Source: Diploscapter coronatus
Lineage: Eukaryota > Nematoda > Chromadorea > Rhabditida > Rhabditidae
Direction of reading: 5' to 3'
Assembly: GCA_964036155.1 (NCBI GenBank)
Contig: OZ038423.1
Coordinates: forward strand, 55,443,249-55,507,248
Length of the DNA: 64,000 bases
Shown here: piece after piece, positions 52,245 to 64,000 of the stretch
Layout: each line of letters starts with the position of its first letter
Position numbering within the stretch: the first letter of the stretch is position 1
Position numbers and translations under genes: made by a program
The notes under the pieces: model-generated
What the model was told of the DNA's origin: nothing
The model's database searches: none
What the model saw: only the letters and a program-made list of their open reading frames with translations

Positions 52245-52966
52245 TTCTATCGACTATTTAATCGAGTTCCCTTCCTAAAATGAGTCGATAAATAATTTTC
52301 AGAGTAGCTTAGGAATTTTAACTAACAAACAATATAAAATCGATAAAGAGCATTTTCAATAAATAAATTGACTTCGGAAAGGAAGAAAATAACCTAGAAT
52401 AGTGAAATTGAGAAGAAAAAACACGCAGGTTTCAGGACAAGTTCGAGAACCGAGTCGGACATTTAGTCGATATAAACGAGAGAGAAGGAGGAAATGGAAG
52501 AATCGAAAGAAGGTGCACCGCTGCACTGGTAGCACTCTACGCTTCTATATGCTGCAAGGCTGCAGAGAAAAGAGGAATGAAGAAAGAAACAAACTGAAAA
52601 GAGATTGCACAAATCCAATGAATTTTCCATTTCTTACCAACGATTATATCGTAAGAAAGACAAGATATGAATAACATGTTTCATTGAAAAGTACGCAAAT
52701 TTACGCATGGAAAAGATAAACTAAAGCTCACATTTAAAAATGACTCAAGTCCCTTCAACTATTCTTAGGAACCACACATGGCTTTGCAAAATTCAGAATC
52801 TTCAACAACTATCTACTCCAAATAATCAAATTCGGTGTAAGACATTCGTAAAGGAAATAAAATAATTCATTTTTAACCGAGAAAATTAGGGATGTACGAA
52901 CTCGAATTCACCGTGAGTTAAAGTCGAGTTCGAGTTCGGTTTTTTTTCGAACTTCCAGCAGCCCTA

Positions 52967-53106
52967 AGAGTGCGTTCAAACTTAATTGCAATTCGCTCGA
53001 AATAGCATGGGAAATGAAGAGAGCGCGATTGCATCATTTCTTGTGTTCTCTTGATCTCTCATGCTATTTCAAACGAGTTGCAACGCAACTAAGTATGAAC
53101 GCTCCA
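52967..53106. repeat. 140-base foldback MITE
   Basis: The left arm GAGTGCGTTCAAACTTA and the right arm TAAGTATGAACGCTC are inverted, and the pairing continues inward through GAAATAGCATG and CATGCTATTTC. The arms share the GTTCAAACTTAGTTGCA-like core with 59661-59715. Confidence 0.75.
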
Positions 53107-53835
53107 TAGAATTCGATATCTTGAATGAATGACAAACGAAGTATATTCTTTTCATTTGCTTTCACCTTTTTCATTTTTGTATTCTATTTGCGGTTACTTT
53201 AGTTTTCAAATTTATACGTCGTGCTACTTCGAAAAATAGTCTATTTAAAAATGTACATTGACGAACAATATTTAGAATCAAGAAAGATTCAGTTTTAATA
53301 GAATGCAAGAATATTCTCTAATCGAAATAAATTCAAAATTTTAGTGCAATCATTTCTAGTTTTAGTTTATGGCTAATGAATACCCCTTTAAACTTGGCTC
53401 AAGAGTTTCTATTGTTCAATTTAAGGCAGTTAACTATCGACAAATAATTCAATTCAATTAGAAAAAAATCCTGAAACTGAGTATTCGAATAATTTCATAG
53501 GAAGAATTTTACACCAGCATTATGTATTTAGGATGGCCTCGATTATTTTATGGTCTATAAAATGCTAAATGTTTCAAGAGCTACCTTATTTATAGGAGAT
53601 GAGATTATAGAGTTACTACCTGTAAATGCATTATTCTATATTATGCAGCTGCCGATTATGTCCGAAGCACTCGTTGTTTTGGAAAAGAGATGATTTTAGA
53701 AGCTGCGCGCACAGGTCATAAATTATGAGATGAACATATTTTAATAGCACAAATAGAATATCAGGCTTTCGAAAACTCTGAAATATTTGTCATCTTGCAA
53801 AGTTTATACTTGGGCATTATCTTCTATGTACTCTT

Positions 53836-53925
53836 CATTGTCTTTAAAAAAAACTTTTGCTGAAGAAGGCGAGGCGCGTATCCGCAAAGGGCACAATATA
53901 AAATACATGGTGCAGAGACGCAGAG
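53836..53925. repeat. Second copy of the 27575 MITE family (inverted orientation)
   Basis: The complement of this stretch matches 27630-27720: GCGTCTCTGCACC, then TTTCATATTGTG/TTTTATATTGTG, CGGATACGCGCC and AAAGACAATGAAGAG appear in the same order with scattered substitutions. Confidence 0.7.
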
Positions 53926-54449
53926 GATGGAAAAGCACCAAGGCTGGACGGAAATTTTCGGATGAGAGTCTTTTTCTCTTCTCCACGGGCGCATTCCTCT
54001 TTCTCGTATTTCCCGGAAATTAGATGGACGAGGAAAAGAAAAAAGAAAGAGAAAGCGTGCGTGGAGCTGAGAAAGAGAGGTACTCTCTCACCCGGAAATT
54101 TCCGTCTAGCTCTGGAGAGCAATGGTCAATCTCACAAGTACCTCTTTCTTCTCCCTCGGCAACAAGTCTTTTTGAATGACAAAAGAGAGTAGCCTGTTCT
54201 TTTTTCTAGTCAAAATGGGTGAAAAATGAAGGAATTTGAATATTGTTTACCCATTAAAATCTGCCCTAATTGCAAATATGGCAAAATTTTCGAAGTTTCG
54301 ATGGCATAAAATTATAAATGTAATCAAATAAAATTTAGAAAAAAATATTCTAAATTATAAAAAAAAAGCGAAAGAATCCTTGAAATGGGATAATAATAAT
54401 TGAAAAAGTGAGAGAAACAAGTTTTCGTTTGTCTTCGATTTCGCTATCA

Positions 54450-57400
54450 CTAATTCACAGTATCTGAGTTTTTGATGAAAGCACGTTTGGGGAACTCGTT
54501 CAGATGAGCGATTCTGTCGGTCGTTGCTAGCTTTTGCTTGACCCATTCAAGATCTTCAGATAAATAGGTAAAAATAAACTCCTCAACAGTATCCTAAATC
54601 GTTTTTGTAATAAATGAAAATTAAGATTGAAAAATCATTTTGGCCTACCTGATAAAATATCTGAGAGAGCTCGAATCGTAACTCGCTTTCGAGCCGTAAT
54701 AATGGTCGACCATAGATTTCGATCATAGGCGTTATTTTCTGAAACAAAATGCCTTTGCATTTATAAAATTTTAGAGAAAGTAAGTTTACAATTATCTGTA
54801 AATGTAAAATAAAAAGTAATGTTTTTTCCAAAGAAAAAAACTTACTTCGATGTACCACTGACTGCTAACCGAGTATCCGTCGGCAACTCTGCCCAGCCAG
54901 CCATTCAACTCGAAATCCTCGTCTCGATACTGTTTCAGCTGCTTCTTCTTCACGTGCATTTCGTTGATCAATTCGTAGATCTGAAAATAGAAATTAAAAA
55001 AAAAATATATTGCTTCCTAAGCCTTATTCTTCAGAAAAAAAAGCGAGGAACAGATGTTGATGGGCTAAAATTTTACGACCCAGACCCGACTCGATCGGAA
55101 AATTTCGAGTCGGATTCGGATCAACATCCCAATGAGTAAGGTGAAAATAGCGAAGAAAACGAGAGAATAAGTTCTTTTTCTCTGTGCAGTTAAGAATAAA
55201 CACGAAATTTCTAAAGAATATGCTTGTAAGTAATATTTTCACGTCATAACAAGTATGTTGCACACATTTTGCATCTCTTCTCTCATAAGCTCAACCCCGA
55301 GAAATAGCGTGTGTCACGCGGAGATAAGAGATAACAAAGAGAATGGAAAAAAAGAAATAGCAAAGGGAAAAAGGTGCGGAAATCGTGCGAAAGAGAGCTG
55401 TAAAGAGTATGATGTAACATACTATGACGTGGAAATAATACGAGAAAATAATTTGCATTTCGATAAGAAAGTTCAATTAACCTTCTTGCCAGGAAACTTG
55501 CATCCGATCGCAAATCCAAGTTCCATTGGAATTTCACATTGCAGCAGCTCATTTGTAATTGGATAAGATCCGACTAGGGGTCGGCCTTCCTAAAAATTTA
55601 AGTTTTAATGTAATTTTCCCATAACTATAGCAGATAAGCTTGCAAGTAAAACTCGTGTTTTTATTTTTTTCAAAATAAATATAAAAAGTAAAAATAAAAC
55701 TTACCAGAATAGTTTCCATAGACATTGACAGAGTTGGCAGAGCAATAGGCAAAAGCTCGCATAGCACGGCCAAGTGATCGTAGCGCGACCAACCGGCAAG
55801 GATTAAACCCTGAAAATATGATTTGATTTCGAAGGTTAAAAAACTGAAGAATAATTGTTAGTCATTCATTCATTCTTCTATTTTCCCTTTTATCTCTAAA
55901 CTCTCCCACATAGTGCTATTCCTTCTCTCTGTCTGTTCTCAGTAAATTTCCAAATCTTCTCCAAACTATTGTCAATTCGATGTTGTGCTAATAAAAACTT
56001 GTGCTTATTACAAGCTCTGACTGACGCCACAAAGTAAAAGCACAGCAATAGTCAAACCTCAACAACTTCGAAATCCTCGTAGATAGCGGTGAACTGATTG
56101 GTCCACGATTCGTGATTTCGAATATAGTGGAAGGGATTGCTGTTGAACTTGGCTGGCCCGTCTGCTCCTTTCCAAGCTGAACTGCCCCATACATGACCGA
56201 ATGGCTGAAACAAACAAAGTTGTAATTTGTAAAAATGTCGTTAGAGTCGATCAATGACAAATGTAAAATTTGGATTGTGTCTCTTCATCGATTTTAATTT
56301 TAATGAAGAAAAAAATCGAGCAAATGGAATACATTTAAGATGAGAGGAGATAGGACTAATGTTTTTCCAACCTGCAGACTCGCCCAAGTAGATCTTGGCA
56401 GATACAAATCCAAATCTTCCGCGTAGCTCCACAAAACCGGCTGCAGGAGAGTGGTTAGATTGTAGTGCAGCAGGTCGGACTCCAGCACGTGAGCGAACAT
56501 GTCGTGCCAAGCCAGGACAGTTGTCTGGATTTTTGAATTCATAAAATATTGAAAATACAATGAAAACAAAAAGTAAAAGAGTAAGTGTTATTATTCATTT
56601 TACCTAAAATTGTTGAATGAAAATCGTACTCACATTATAAGTTTGTTTGATGAATTTGGCAGTTCTGGCCATGTGCCACAACATGAGTCGATCTTTCGAG
56701 CCCTCGCTTGCGAGCAGAGCCGAGCTAGCATTGCAGTTGCCTATCTGAAAAATTAGCATACAATTGAGAGAAAGATAAACTACTACGTTTAACCTGAAAG
56801 ACCTCATCGGCCCCCATGTGAAAGAAATCCATCCCGTATTTCTTATGCACTTCGGCTACCTAAAAATATTTTATACAGAAGGCTGCTTGTCTTTGGAAAT
56901 TAGAAAAGATAAACTGCGAACTCCAATCGCTTTTATCTATTGAAAAGATCGTGAAAAAGGAGTACAACTCAGAGAATTCTACGAGTCTGCCAAATTCTCA
57001 CTGAATTTAATTCTTGAAAATGGAAAATTTAGTATTGATCAAATAAAAGAATGATAATTTCTACCTGTACAATCATGTCCCTGATCAGATCCCAGCCTTC
57101 GGGTTCGGCGAAACAAATTACCTTAAATTTTGCAATTTCGTAATTTTCACCAAGCCTTTCCTTACTTGCGGAAATCGAATGCTATCTCTCAAATGTTTGA
57201 ATTCTTTCAATTTCAGAACCCATTCCAAATGACCAAAAGTCTGTATCAAAGGAATTATTTGCAAATTCCTTTTCTTGGCCTCGCTCAGAATTGTTTCAAC
57301 CTTAAATTTTAGATTTTCTCCTGAAAGATAAAAAAAATTACGTCTTTCATTGAATAAGCATTCGTGTTGACGGCCTGTGACAATTTTCCTGTGAACGGAA

Positions 57401-58479
57401 ACATGTCTTCCCACTCGATCAATATACCAGTTGCCTTGATTCGATTGAAAAATGAGAAGAGTTGCGTGAAATAATGAATCTGAATTTGAATTATCGACAT
57501 CAAGAGAAGTTCACAATTTTAGAAGAAGAAGAATAATAGATGATAAAGGAAATAAGAGTGAACTTTTTCAAAGAGTCGTGTGTTATTTTGATTTTTTAAA
57601 ATATAATTTTTTCTTACAAAATTTAGCTAATTTGAGAAGGCATACATTTTTAAAGTTAATAAAATAACAAGGGGAAACTTCTGACCTTCGGAGCGCCACC
57701 CTTCAAATCCAAATGAACAATTCTTCGTTGTGGAATGAATCGCTGCATGGAATTCAACTTCGGATATTTCTCGTGTCCGATGTAAATCTGAGCAGTTGGC
57801 TTGGATTTTCGCTTCATTTCAATTGGGTTTTGATTTATCAGATCGAGCCTGAAAATGTTTACATTTTGGCTTTTTAAGATAACAGAATGTCGTAATACAT
57901 AGCAGCTAGGAATAGATCAAAATTTGAAGAGTAGAAAGAAAGTGAGAAAAGATACTTCCCTACATTTCCAAGCTGTCTAAATTTCCCTTCTCAAATATAA
58001 TAGATTTACCTGTCTGGCGCATCAACTCGATCTGGATCAGCTCTGTCGTGGTCCACATCGTTTATGGAATCTTCGTCGGGGTTATCCTTAATTTTTTACG
58101 TCGAAGGATATAATATTTTAAGCTTATTGTCAAGATTTGAATTCTAACTCGTTCCAAGAAAAATAAATTCGATAAAAGGATGAATTTTATTTTCTCTGGT
58201 CTATAAATGAATTTGGCTTTGTTTTATGTTTCTATAGGTTTTTTTCTTTCGAATTTTGTTTATTATTTTTCCAAAATTCAAATCTCAATCTCTGCAAGAT
58301 CCTGATTTGAGTTTCAGCGAAGAAGAAAAGCTTACTGCTATCTGCATGAAAGGACTGTGTTCGATAGAATTGGTCCTGAATACGGTTGAAAGTAGAAGGA
58401 GCGATGTGAAGCCGCATGTGAGGTAGAGCAGTTTGGTCCATTTGGAGCGTGGCAAGTGACGGTTGATATTACGCAGCAT
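54450..58479 (-). CDS. HEXD: HEXD-type beta-N-acetylhexosaminidase (GH20), type II membrane protein
   Basis: Fifteen exons encode 590 residues; the first is 58479-58336, the active-site exon is 56859-56794 and the last is 54593-54450. After a basic N-terminus (RHLPRSKWTK) a single span LLYLTCGFTSLLLL fits a signal anchor. Then come an Asp-rich linker, RRIVHLDLKGGAPK, WEDMFPF, IIPLIQTFGHLEWVLK, and the GH20 catalytic pair Asp256-Glu257 in HMGADEV. AWHDMF, PVLWSYAEDL, WGSSAWKGADG and ILAGWSRYDH match HEXD. Family enzymes remove terminal GalNAc/GlcNAc from glycans; the membrane anchor suggests Golgi action on N-glycans in this animal (inference). The C-terminal 130 residues are helical. An ACTTTCAG acceptor lies 2 bases before the ATG. 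Intron 12 (55481-54981) holds repeat copy B. Confidence 0.9.
55257..55440. repeat. Dispersed repeat copy B (hexosaminidase intron 12)
   Basis: Similar over its length to 41876-42055. Both copies sit in introns and lack coding capacity. Confidence 0.55.
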
Positions 58480-59480
58480 TTTCTGAAAGTTCTCTGAGTC
58501 TCAACATATTAGTTTTTTGTTCTTCAAAGTTATTTTCACTATTTCTAACCAGAATAGCATAGAGAAAACATACTATTTTTTAACTTCAGAAGAAAGTTAT
58601 CGGATAATAAACTTTGGTAAGAGGTTAGTTTTCGGAAAATTTGAACTGAACTGTTCTGTTAGCTCGAATGAAATATATGATATTCAAAATAGAGCTAGCC
58701 AGAGTTTTTCGAAAAATAATCTCGAGTCAAATATTTTTTTCGATATATATAAAAATTTCGACTTCATTTATTCATGTCCGAAATCAGCAGAAGAAGTTGA
58801 CAATTCGGCAGGCAGAAAGTGGCTGCATTTTGACAGAATCGTCATCGCTCATTTGTATTTCAGTGCTTTCCTAAAATTAAAAATTGATTTTGTCGGAAAA
58901 ATCGGGCAGCGAACAATAAAACGGATGTACTCGCAGATACAACAGCTGCAATAATAAATTGGCAATAAGATCTGCGTTGAGAAATGGTTTGAAGAAAATG
59001 CAGAGAGTGCAAAGCGGAGGCAGGGTTTTGAGAGGAGAGAACGAAGAAAAGGGAGGTGTGCTTGGAATTTTAGATTTCGAAATCCATCTTTGTAAGTCTA
59101 ACAACTCTGATTCCAGGTTAGAGAGGAATGAAATTTCGATTCAGATTCAAAGCTTCCAAGATCAGAAACTTAGAAAATCCTTGATTGGAAAAAATATGGA
59201 AACTTACCAAAGTACACAAAGTATAGCGTCTGAAAAATGATAAATTTACGAAACTCTTCCTAGTTTGTAAAAAATTGTCAAGTCGCAAAGCTTTTCCTTC
59301 CAAATCACTGACAAACATCGTTCTAAAATTGCGACTTTATTGGCATCCTGCAATTTTTCTTGTAACTGGAAGATGGGATTATTGAGAATGAATTGATTCT
59401 AGGCAAGGGAGTGGGGAAATGCACTGCATGAAATGGCTAATGGTTGTGGTCGGGTTTCGATTCCATATTTTAGTTCGGAC
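58480..59480. other. Spacer upstream of the hexosaminidase gene
   Basis: A 145-codon plus-strand frame at 58517-58954 is A/T-rich with no recognisable motif or splice context. I treat it as chance. The rest is probably promoter plus the 3' untranslated region of the next gene. Confidence 0.45.
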
Positions 59481-60771
59481 CTATCTGAGAATGTTGAGTT
59501 GCTGCTGACCGCTGGATTGGGACTTGAATGCGAGGACGGGCAGAGGGTCGTTGTGCTCGTTGCCCTCGCTGCTGCTCAACCCAGGCTCCGGACGCTGCAG
59601 ATACAGAGATACTTCGCGTGAGTCCGCGTACGTCACATAGTCGTCAATCTGAAATCATTGTTAAGGCCTGTGTCAGACTTAGCTGCAATGCAACTAAGTT
59701 TGAACGGGCCCTTAGAATTTTTCGTAATTTTTGCTAGCTGACCACAGTTTTGAGAGTAGCAGCGTATTTTGCGAGGTCCGCGTGGAGTTTGTTGGCGCCG
59801 AGCGTGGCGCTGACGAAGGGCATCGTCGAGAGAATTTCGAGGCCGCGGCGGGCTCGCTCCAAGTCGCGCAACGTCTGGAATTTCACTCTTGACAGACCAG
59901 GGAGCACTTTCGTCAGACGAAAATAAGCTATAAGGGGTGGGTCGCAGCAAGGGGCTTCTGACGATCGTCCCCCTTAGGTCCGACTCTTGAAAGGACTAAA
60001 AATGTGAGGAATAAGAAAATGGACACAACAATCGTGGATTTCATGAACCTTTCAAGATCATTTCAATAATTCATGAGTTTCTTGGTAAATTCACTGAAAT
60101 CACTATCTATAGCAGCTATTCTTTCACACTTTGCAAACTCACCCTGAGAATGAAGGCCACGATATCGACACATCCATGGAGTGGCGTGACGTTGGCCCTG
60201 ACCTGCGGCTGTGCGAGCTTCCCGCCATTCCTCTTGTCCTTCTCTGTTCTGCACTTCCCACTCCTCGACCTGCGACCCACCGACTGTGTCTGTCTGCCTC
60301 CCATCTGCCTGCGTTGCGCCACAATCAACTGCAGAAGCACATCCACTCGGGAGTTCAGTCTGCAGAAATGAAAATAAATACAAATCTTGGAATAACGACA
60401 AGCAAGTTCTGGGTTGTCATATGAGGGTATGACTTTTCAACAATCAATTTTTTTTTTTAAATCTCCATTTTCCGACCGACCTTTCGAACATTCCATCGAT
60501 TTCTTTGTCCAGACTTTCGACTCGTTCCGTGAACTCCTTCAAGTGGCAGAGACGTTTCAGACGGAGCTGAACACGAATTTTATCAAGCAAATTTAGGAGA
60601 AGTTGCAGTCCTCGGAAAATTCAAGGTCGGTCATTTTCATGAATTCTTCAATGATCGGTCAACATGTTTGAAACAAGAAAACATTTTTCTGTTGAACGCG
60701 TTGCAAACCTCGAACACATCGACGGAGTACTGGAGGCGTTTTATGTCATCGTTTGAGTGCGAACTCGCCAT
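59481..60771 (-). CDS. Unrecognised 221-residue helical protein
   Basis: Five exons join in phase: 60771-60709, 60566-60481, 60359-60143, 59874-59743 and 59648-59481. The first 65 residues form an amphipathic helix likely to be a coiled coil (RLKRLCHLKEFTERVESLDKEI, then MFERLNSRVDVLLQLI). A basic Gly/Gln/Arg-rich insert (RRQMGGRQTQS to NGGKLAQPQ) follows in exon 3. A second helical part, TLRDLERARRGLEIL, leads to LHADLAKYAATL. The tail is acidic and Ser/Gln-rich (SSSEGNEHND). I do not recognise a family. The pattern resembles small subunits of tethering or trafficking complexes, but that is only an impression. Intron 4 contains the hairpin at 59661-59715. The exon 4 acceptor (ATTCCAG at 59875) was chosen over an upstream one because it restores a protein-like frame. 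Confidence 0.6.
59661..59715. repeat. 55-base perfect-style hairpin element
   Basis: TTAAGGCCTGTGTCAGACTTAGCTGCA is followed directly by its inverted counterpart ending GTTTGAACGGGCCCTTAGA. It is a nearly loopless foldback in a short intron, sharing its core with 52967-53106. Confidence 0.7.
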
Positions 60772-61708
60772 AATGCAAGTCGGAAAATGACTGCTGCATC
60801 ATTCTCATGCATTCTCTTCTTTCAATTTCTGACCGTTATGTATGTATGCTAATTTCCTGATCTAGCTACAATCACTTTTCTATTTCTTTCTCTTCATGAA
60901 TCGTTTCGCTTCCAACATCCCATTTTCTTCTTTTACCTTCCTTTCCCCTCAGTCCCTTCTATAAACCAAATCTAGGTCATCTCGGGTCTGTATTCTCTGT
61001 TTTGACTGTTTCCATTCGATTCTTACTTCAATTCAAGCATCGATCCGTTCCTTTCTTTACTGCGATTTTCGATATCAGTTCTTGTCACGACTTTCTGATA
61101 AAATTGATTATCACCTTTCTCGTTAAGAGTTTTGGGCTTTCGAGAAAAAATGCTATTTACGTGCAATTTTGAATGGAAAGATCAAGAATCTCTGTAAAGA
61201 CTATTTAGAAGCTTCGGAAGCTTCTAGACTTGTAATAAATCGAATAAAACAAAGAATTGGATGGGCGGTGCTAGCACCCTGCGCCCTCGCCTTGATTCTT
61301 TCCTCTTTCCCTCTTCTTTCTTGTTTCCTTCTAGCCAAATTCTCTAGAATCTTCTCTACCACGTCGCCTTCCAATTCTCCACTTCTGCCTGCAGCTGCAT
61401 AAAAAGCATCTCGATTAGAGGCATTTTCAGCTTCTAGCCGATTCCTTGCGCCACTTTCTGCTGAGATTGCAAATGAATGATCCATGTTCTAAAGATCAAT
61501 TTGTTTTCAGTAATTCTGGAAACAATTTTTTTCGGAAATTCTTTGACTAGGATACTTTAGAACCTTTCATCTTATAGAAGCTCTCTTTAATTTCCCTTTA
61601 GAATGTAAAATCTGTTCGAATTACTCTTGAAAATGCTTATTTTCGACCATCTTTCACTTTCCTATTTTCAGACTGCAAGTCCAAACTTGAGAAGAACAGC
61701 AGTGCGCA
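60772..61708. other. Divergent region between the 221-residue protein and GALNT
   Basis: Presumed to hold both promoters. A 94-codon minus-strand frame at 61201-61485 is Arg/Glu/Ala-rich (EKILENLARRKQERR) and ends near a possible splice donor. It could be an isolated exon, but no partner exon was found. A CTATTTTCAG acceptor at 61661-61670 precedes the GALNT start by 38 bases. Confidence 0.45.
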
Positions 61709-63955
61709 ATGTGGTTGTTCATTTTGGCCTCTGTATTTTTGGCCGTTTCCTGCGAAGATCAGTCTGAAAAGACTCTACCAACCTGCAAACATATCGATGC
61801 TTACAAAGAGTGAGTAAAATTATTAACAGACTTGCAACTTTTTCTAAAAAAATTGCCAACCGCACCGCATTAAATTTCAAAATTAGCAACCGAAACCGAA
61901 CTGCACGCACCGCGGTTGCGGTTATTTATTTGCAAGTCTGATTATTGAATCCCAAAGGTACACTTCGATGGAGTATTTTCAGCTTGAAAGGATGGCTGAA
62001 CTATGAACAGAAAGACTGCAACCATACAACAGTTGAGGAGGAATTGAGTAGAGATGTAAGGTTTTCTATTGAAAAGCTTATTTTTCTGAAGCGCAGAAGA
62101 AAAACTGAAAGATCATATATTGCAATACTTGAACTTTTATGATCAAATGTCATTTTCATTTTTCATAGTATTTCAATTCAAGTCTCAGAAGAGAAATTGA
62201 AAACGAGTATGTTTTTTTCAGGGAAAGATCCTCTATGATTTCGGACTGAAAGCCTTTGCCTTCGATGTGATGACTAGTGACAGAATGGGTCCGGCTAGAA
62301 AGATCGGCTATCAAGCACATGAATTGTAAGTTTTATTTATAACTTTTTAAAAATATTTTTTTCCTAGAAGAAAATTTTCACTTTTATTTATGAATCTAAA
62401 ACTGCAGGTGCAAGAAACAAAATTGGGATGCCAAATTCTCGGTATCTATTGTCATCGTTCATCACAACGAAGCTCTGTCTGTTTTACTGCGAATGTTGAT
62501 CGGTTAGTAAAATTCCTGAAAGTTTCAACAACAAACTGCTATTTTAGGGCTCTTCGAAAATACACCTGCCGAGTTGTTGAAAGAAATTATCGTATATGAC
62601 GATGCGAGTGAAGGAGAGCACAGACTCGACAAATATCTCGAAGAATTCAAACAAATCAAGGGATACAACAAGCTGAAGATCTTCAGAAACCCAGAACGAC
62701 AAGGACTCATTAGAGCTAAGGTGCGGCGAATTTTTTCCCGATAAAAACAAAAGGGAAAGTCTTTTCAGGTGCTTGCATCTCGTGAAGCCTCAGGTGAAAT
62801 CCTCGTTTTCCTGGATAGTCATTGTGAAGTTGCTGAGAATTGGCTGCCTCCTCTCCTCCAACCAATCAAGGAGAATCCGAAAACGTGAGTATGCTTGATT
62901 TTTAAGTTTAAAGAAAATGATAAGGTAATGAGAAGTTGGTGGTAGAAAAAAGACGAGAAAATAAGTCAAAGAAAATTTTCTCATTCAACTATTGTATGAA
63001 GTCCGTGTTGATTGAAAAATCAAAACATGATGTTTTAGAGTCACTGTCCCAGTGGCTGATTTGATTAATCCCGCTCATTTCGAATACTCCAAGTCGATGA
63101 TAGCCCGAAGTGGATTCGACTGGTCCCTATCCTTCAAATGGGACTACGTCCCGTGGGATCACTTCGATGTCGAGGAGAACAACTACAAACCAATCGAGAG
63201 TCCTGGAATGTGAGAACAATTTATAACAAACGTGGAAAAATTAGCTATTTCTAGGCCTGGAGGGTTGATGGCCGTCAGAGCTGACTTCTTCAAGGAACTA
63301 GGAGAATACGATACAGGATTGGAGATCTGGGGAGGAGAAAATGTGGAATTGTCGTTGAAGGTAGGCTTTTTGCATGAAGACTTTTAGAGAAAAAAAGATA
63401 ACGGTCAGAATCAAGAAATTTATACGAATTCAATTCAGGCTATTTTCAAAACTTTTCTTTACTTTCTTGAGATGCAGATTTTATCAGCGATTTCTTGATA
63501 CTGGCGATGATCAATAACGCGGCGAAATGAATGATGCACAAATTCGAATATGCAGTGTGCATGGCGTATTCATAAATAGTCGTCTAACTCATTCTTTGAA
63601 TATGACGTAATAGCGTAAAGTCTGCTGCAAACAGCACGCTAATTGCCGCGCATAAAAAGGCAGTGTCATTTATTTCGTCTCAAGTAGTCGGTCATTGACA
63701 ATACTCAAATCTTGCTTCTTAAAATTCATTTGTTTTCCATCTTTTATGGTCATCAGTCTTCTGAATAGTTATAAAAATAAAATCAATTAGACCTGGATGT
63801 GTGGAGGTCGAGTTCTGGTGGTTCCCTGCAGCCGAGTTGGTCACGTCTTCAGAATGAGGCGACCGTACAACAGCAAAAGCAAAGTGGCTGGTGGAGACAC
63901 TCAATTGTACAATTCTGTCAGAGTCGCTAAAGTTTGGCTCGATGAAGAATCTTTG
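61709..63955 (+). CDS. Polypeptide N-acetylgalactosaminyltransferase (3' end beyond the window)
   Basis: GT27 enzymes start mucin-type O-glycans by adding GalNAc to Ser/Thr in the Golgi. Nine exons are visible (61709-61809, 61983-62055, 62222-62325, 62408-62502, 62548-62720, 62769-62884, 63039-63209, 63255-63360 and 63791-63955), giving 368 residues with a GTGAGT donor at 63956, so more follows. The N-terminus [15 protein letters not shown] is a signal peptide or short anchor with almost no stem. GT-A landmarks are [24 protein letters not shown], the metal-binding FLDSHCEV (Asp198-Ser-His200), [33 protein letters not shown] and VGHVFR with the second metal ligand His331. The usual SD-x-R-x-LPD-x-R segment is changed to [13 protein letters not shown]. 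The lectin domain would lie past the edge. Confidence 0.92.
61827..61940. repeat. Inverted-repeat element in GALNT intron 1
   Basis: CAGACTTGCAA at 61827-61837 is exactly inverted at 61930-61940. Between them CCGCACCGCA and GCGGTTGCGG-like segments also pair, giving a 114-base foldback element. Confidence 0.7.
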
Positions 63956-64000
63956 GTGAGTTCGAATTTTGGATTTAGAGTCCAAATCAAAGAATATCGA

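Larger units (their letters stand above)
52245..54449. other. Intergenic region rich in small repeats
   Basis: Lies between the TMIE start and the 3' end of the hexosaminidase gene. It contains the MITE at 52967-53106 and the second copy of the 27575 family at 53836-53925. Bases 53990-54190 are a GA/CT-rich stretch. Reading frames here mirror each other on both strands and look like repeat artefacts. No gene is supported. Confidence 0.5.

Noticed and set aside
53787..54192. Overlapping frames of 60-92 codons on both strands
   Set aside because: They fall on the repeat copy and a GA/CT-rich stretch, with no start context or protein features.
58517..58954. 145-codon plus-strand frame
   Set aside because: The composition is that of AT-rich non-coding DNA, and there are no splice sites, motifs or a plausible family.
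59881..59990. Alternative upstream acceptor and frame for exon 4 of the 221-residue protein
   Set aside because: It leads into a Pro/Arg-rich frame unlike a folded protein; the 59874 start restores a regular helical frame.
61201..61485. 94-codon Arg/Glu-rich minus-strand frame as a gene
   Set aside because: It could be an exon, but no in-phase partner exon was found and the C-terminal part reads into AT-rich DNA. Noted only as a possibility.

Overview
The window is a nematode-like nuclear genome segment. The evidence is: short introns (many of 40-60 bases) ending in TTTCAG; a TTTCAG-type 3' splice site just upstream of almost every start codon, as expected for spliced-leader trans-splicing; and one intact seven-transmembrane receptor of the nematode chemoreceptor type at 40326-43349. 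Intron size, repeat content and codon use argue against Caenorhabditis itself. I cannot name the species. Gene models were built by hand from translated exons, and the reading phase was checked across every intron.

Layout from left to right:
- 1-2090 (-): an unrecognised basic nuclear-type protein, cut by the window edge.
- 3337-5793 (+): HAT1, histone acetyltransferase B.
- 6280-12590 (+): DDX11/CHL1 iron-sulfur helicase. A complete COQ5 methyltransferase gene (10626-11744, -) is nested in its 18th intron.
- 14108-18785 (-): UBL3, a prenylated ubiquitin-fold protein.
- 20171-23313 (-): PSMC5/Rpt6 proteasome ATPase.
- 23697-27499 (+): a cluster of LYRM1, EEF2KMT and a centrin-like gene.
- 29316-32877 (-): MBTPS2, site-2 protease.
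- 33404-34696 (-): TAF12.
- 36069-38578 (-): a kelch-repeat gene, with a broken partial copy at 38893-39180.
- 40326-43349 (+): the chemoreceptor.
- 43953-50593 (-): UBE3C HECT ligase.
- 51293-52244 (-): TMIE.
- 54450-58479 (-): HEXD-type beta-hexosaminidase.
- 59481-60771 (-): an unrecognised small protein.
- 61709-63955 (+): polypeptide GalNAc-transferase, cut by the right edge.

Most genes are unrelated housekeeping genes: chromatin, proteostasis, quinone synthesis, glycosylation. Short spacings with a 3' splice site before the downstream start (HAT1 to DDX11; LYRM1 to EEF2KMT to centrin; TAF12 to MBTPS2) suggest operon-like co-transcription.

The most unusual signal is at 24203-24504. There the 3' exons of LYRM1 appear to be read a second time, in the +1 frame, as the start of EEF2KMT. 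Also notable are a high share of GC-AG introns (8 of about 150 modelled), the nested COQ5, and many small inverted-repeat (MITE-like) elements in introns and intergenic DNA.
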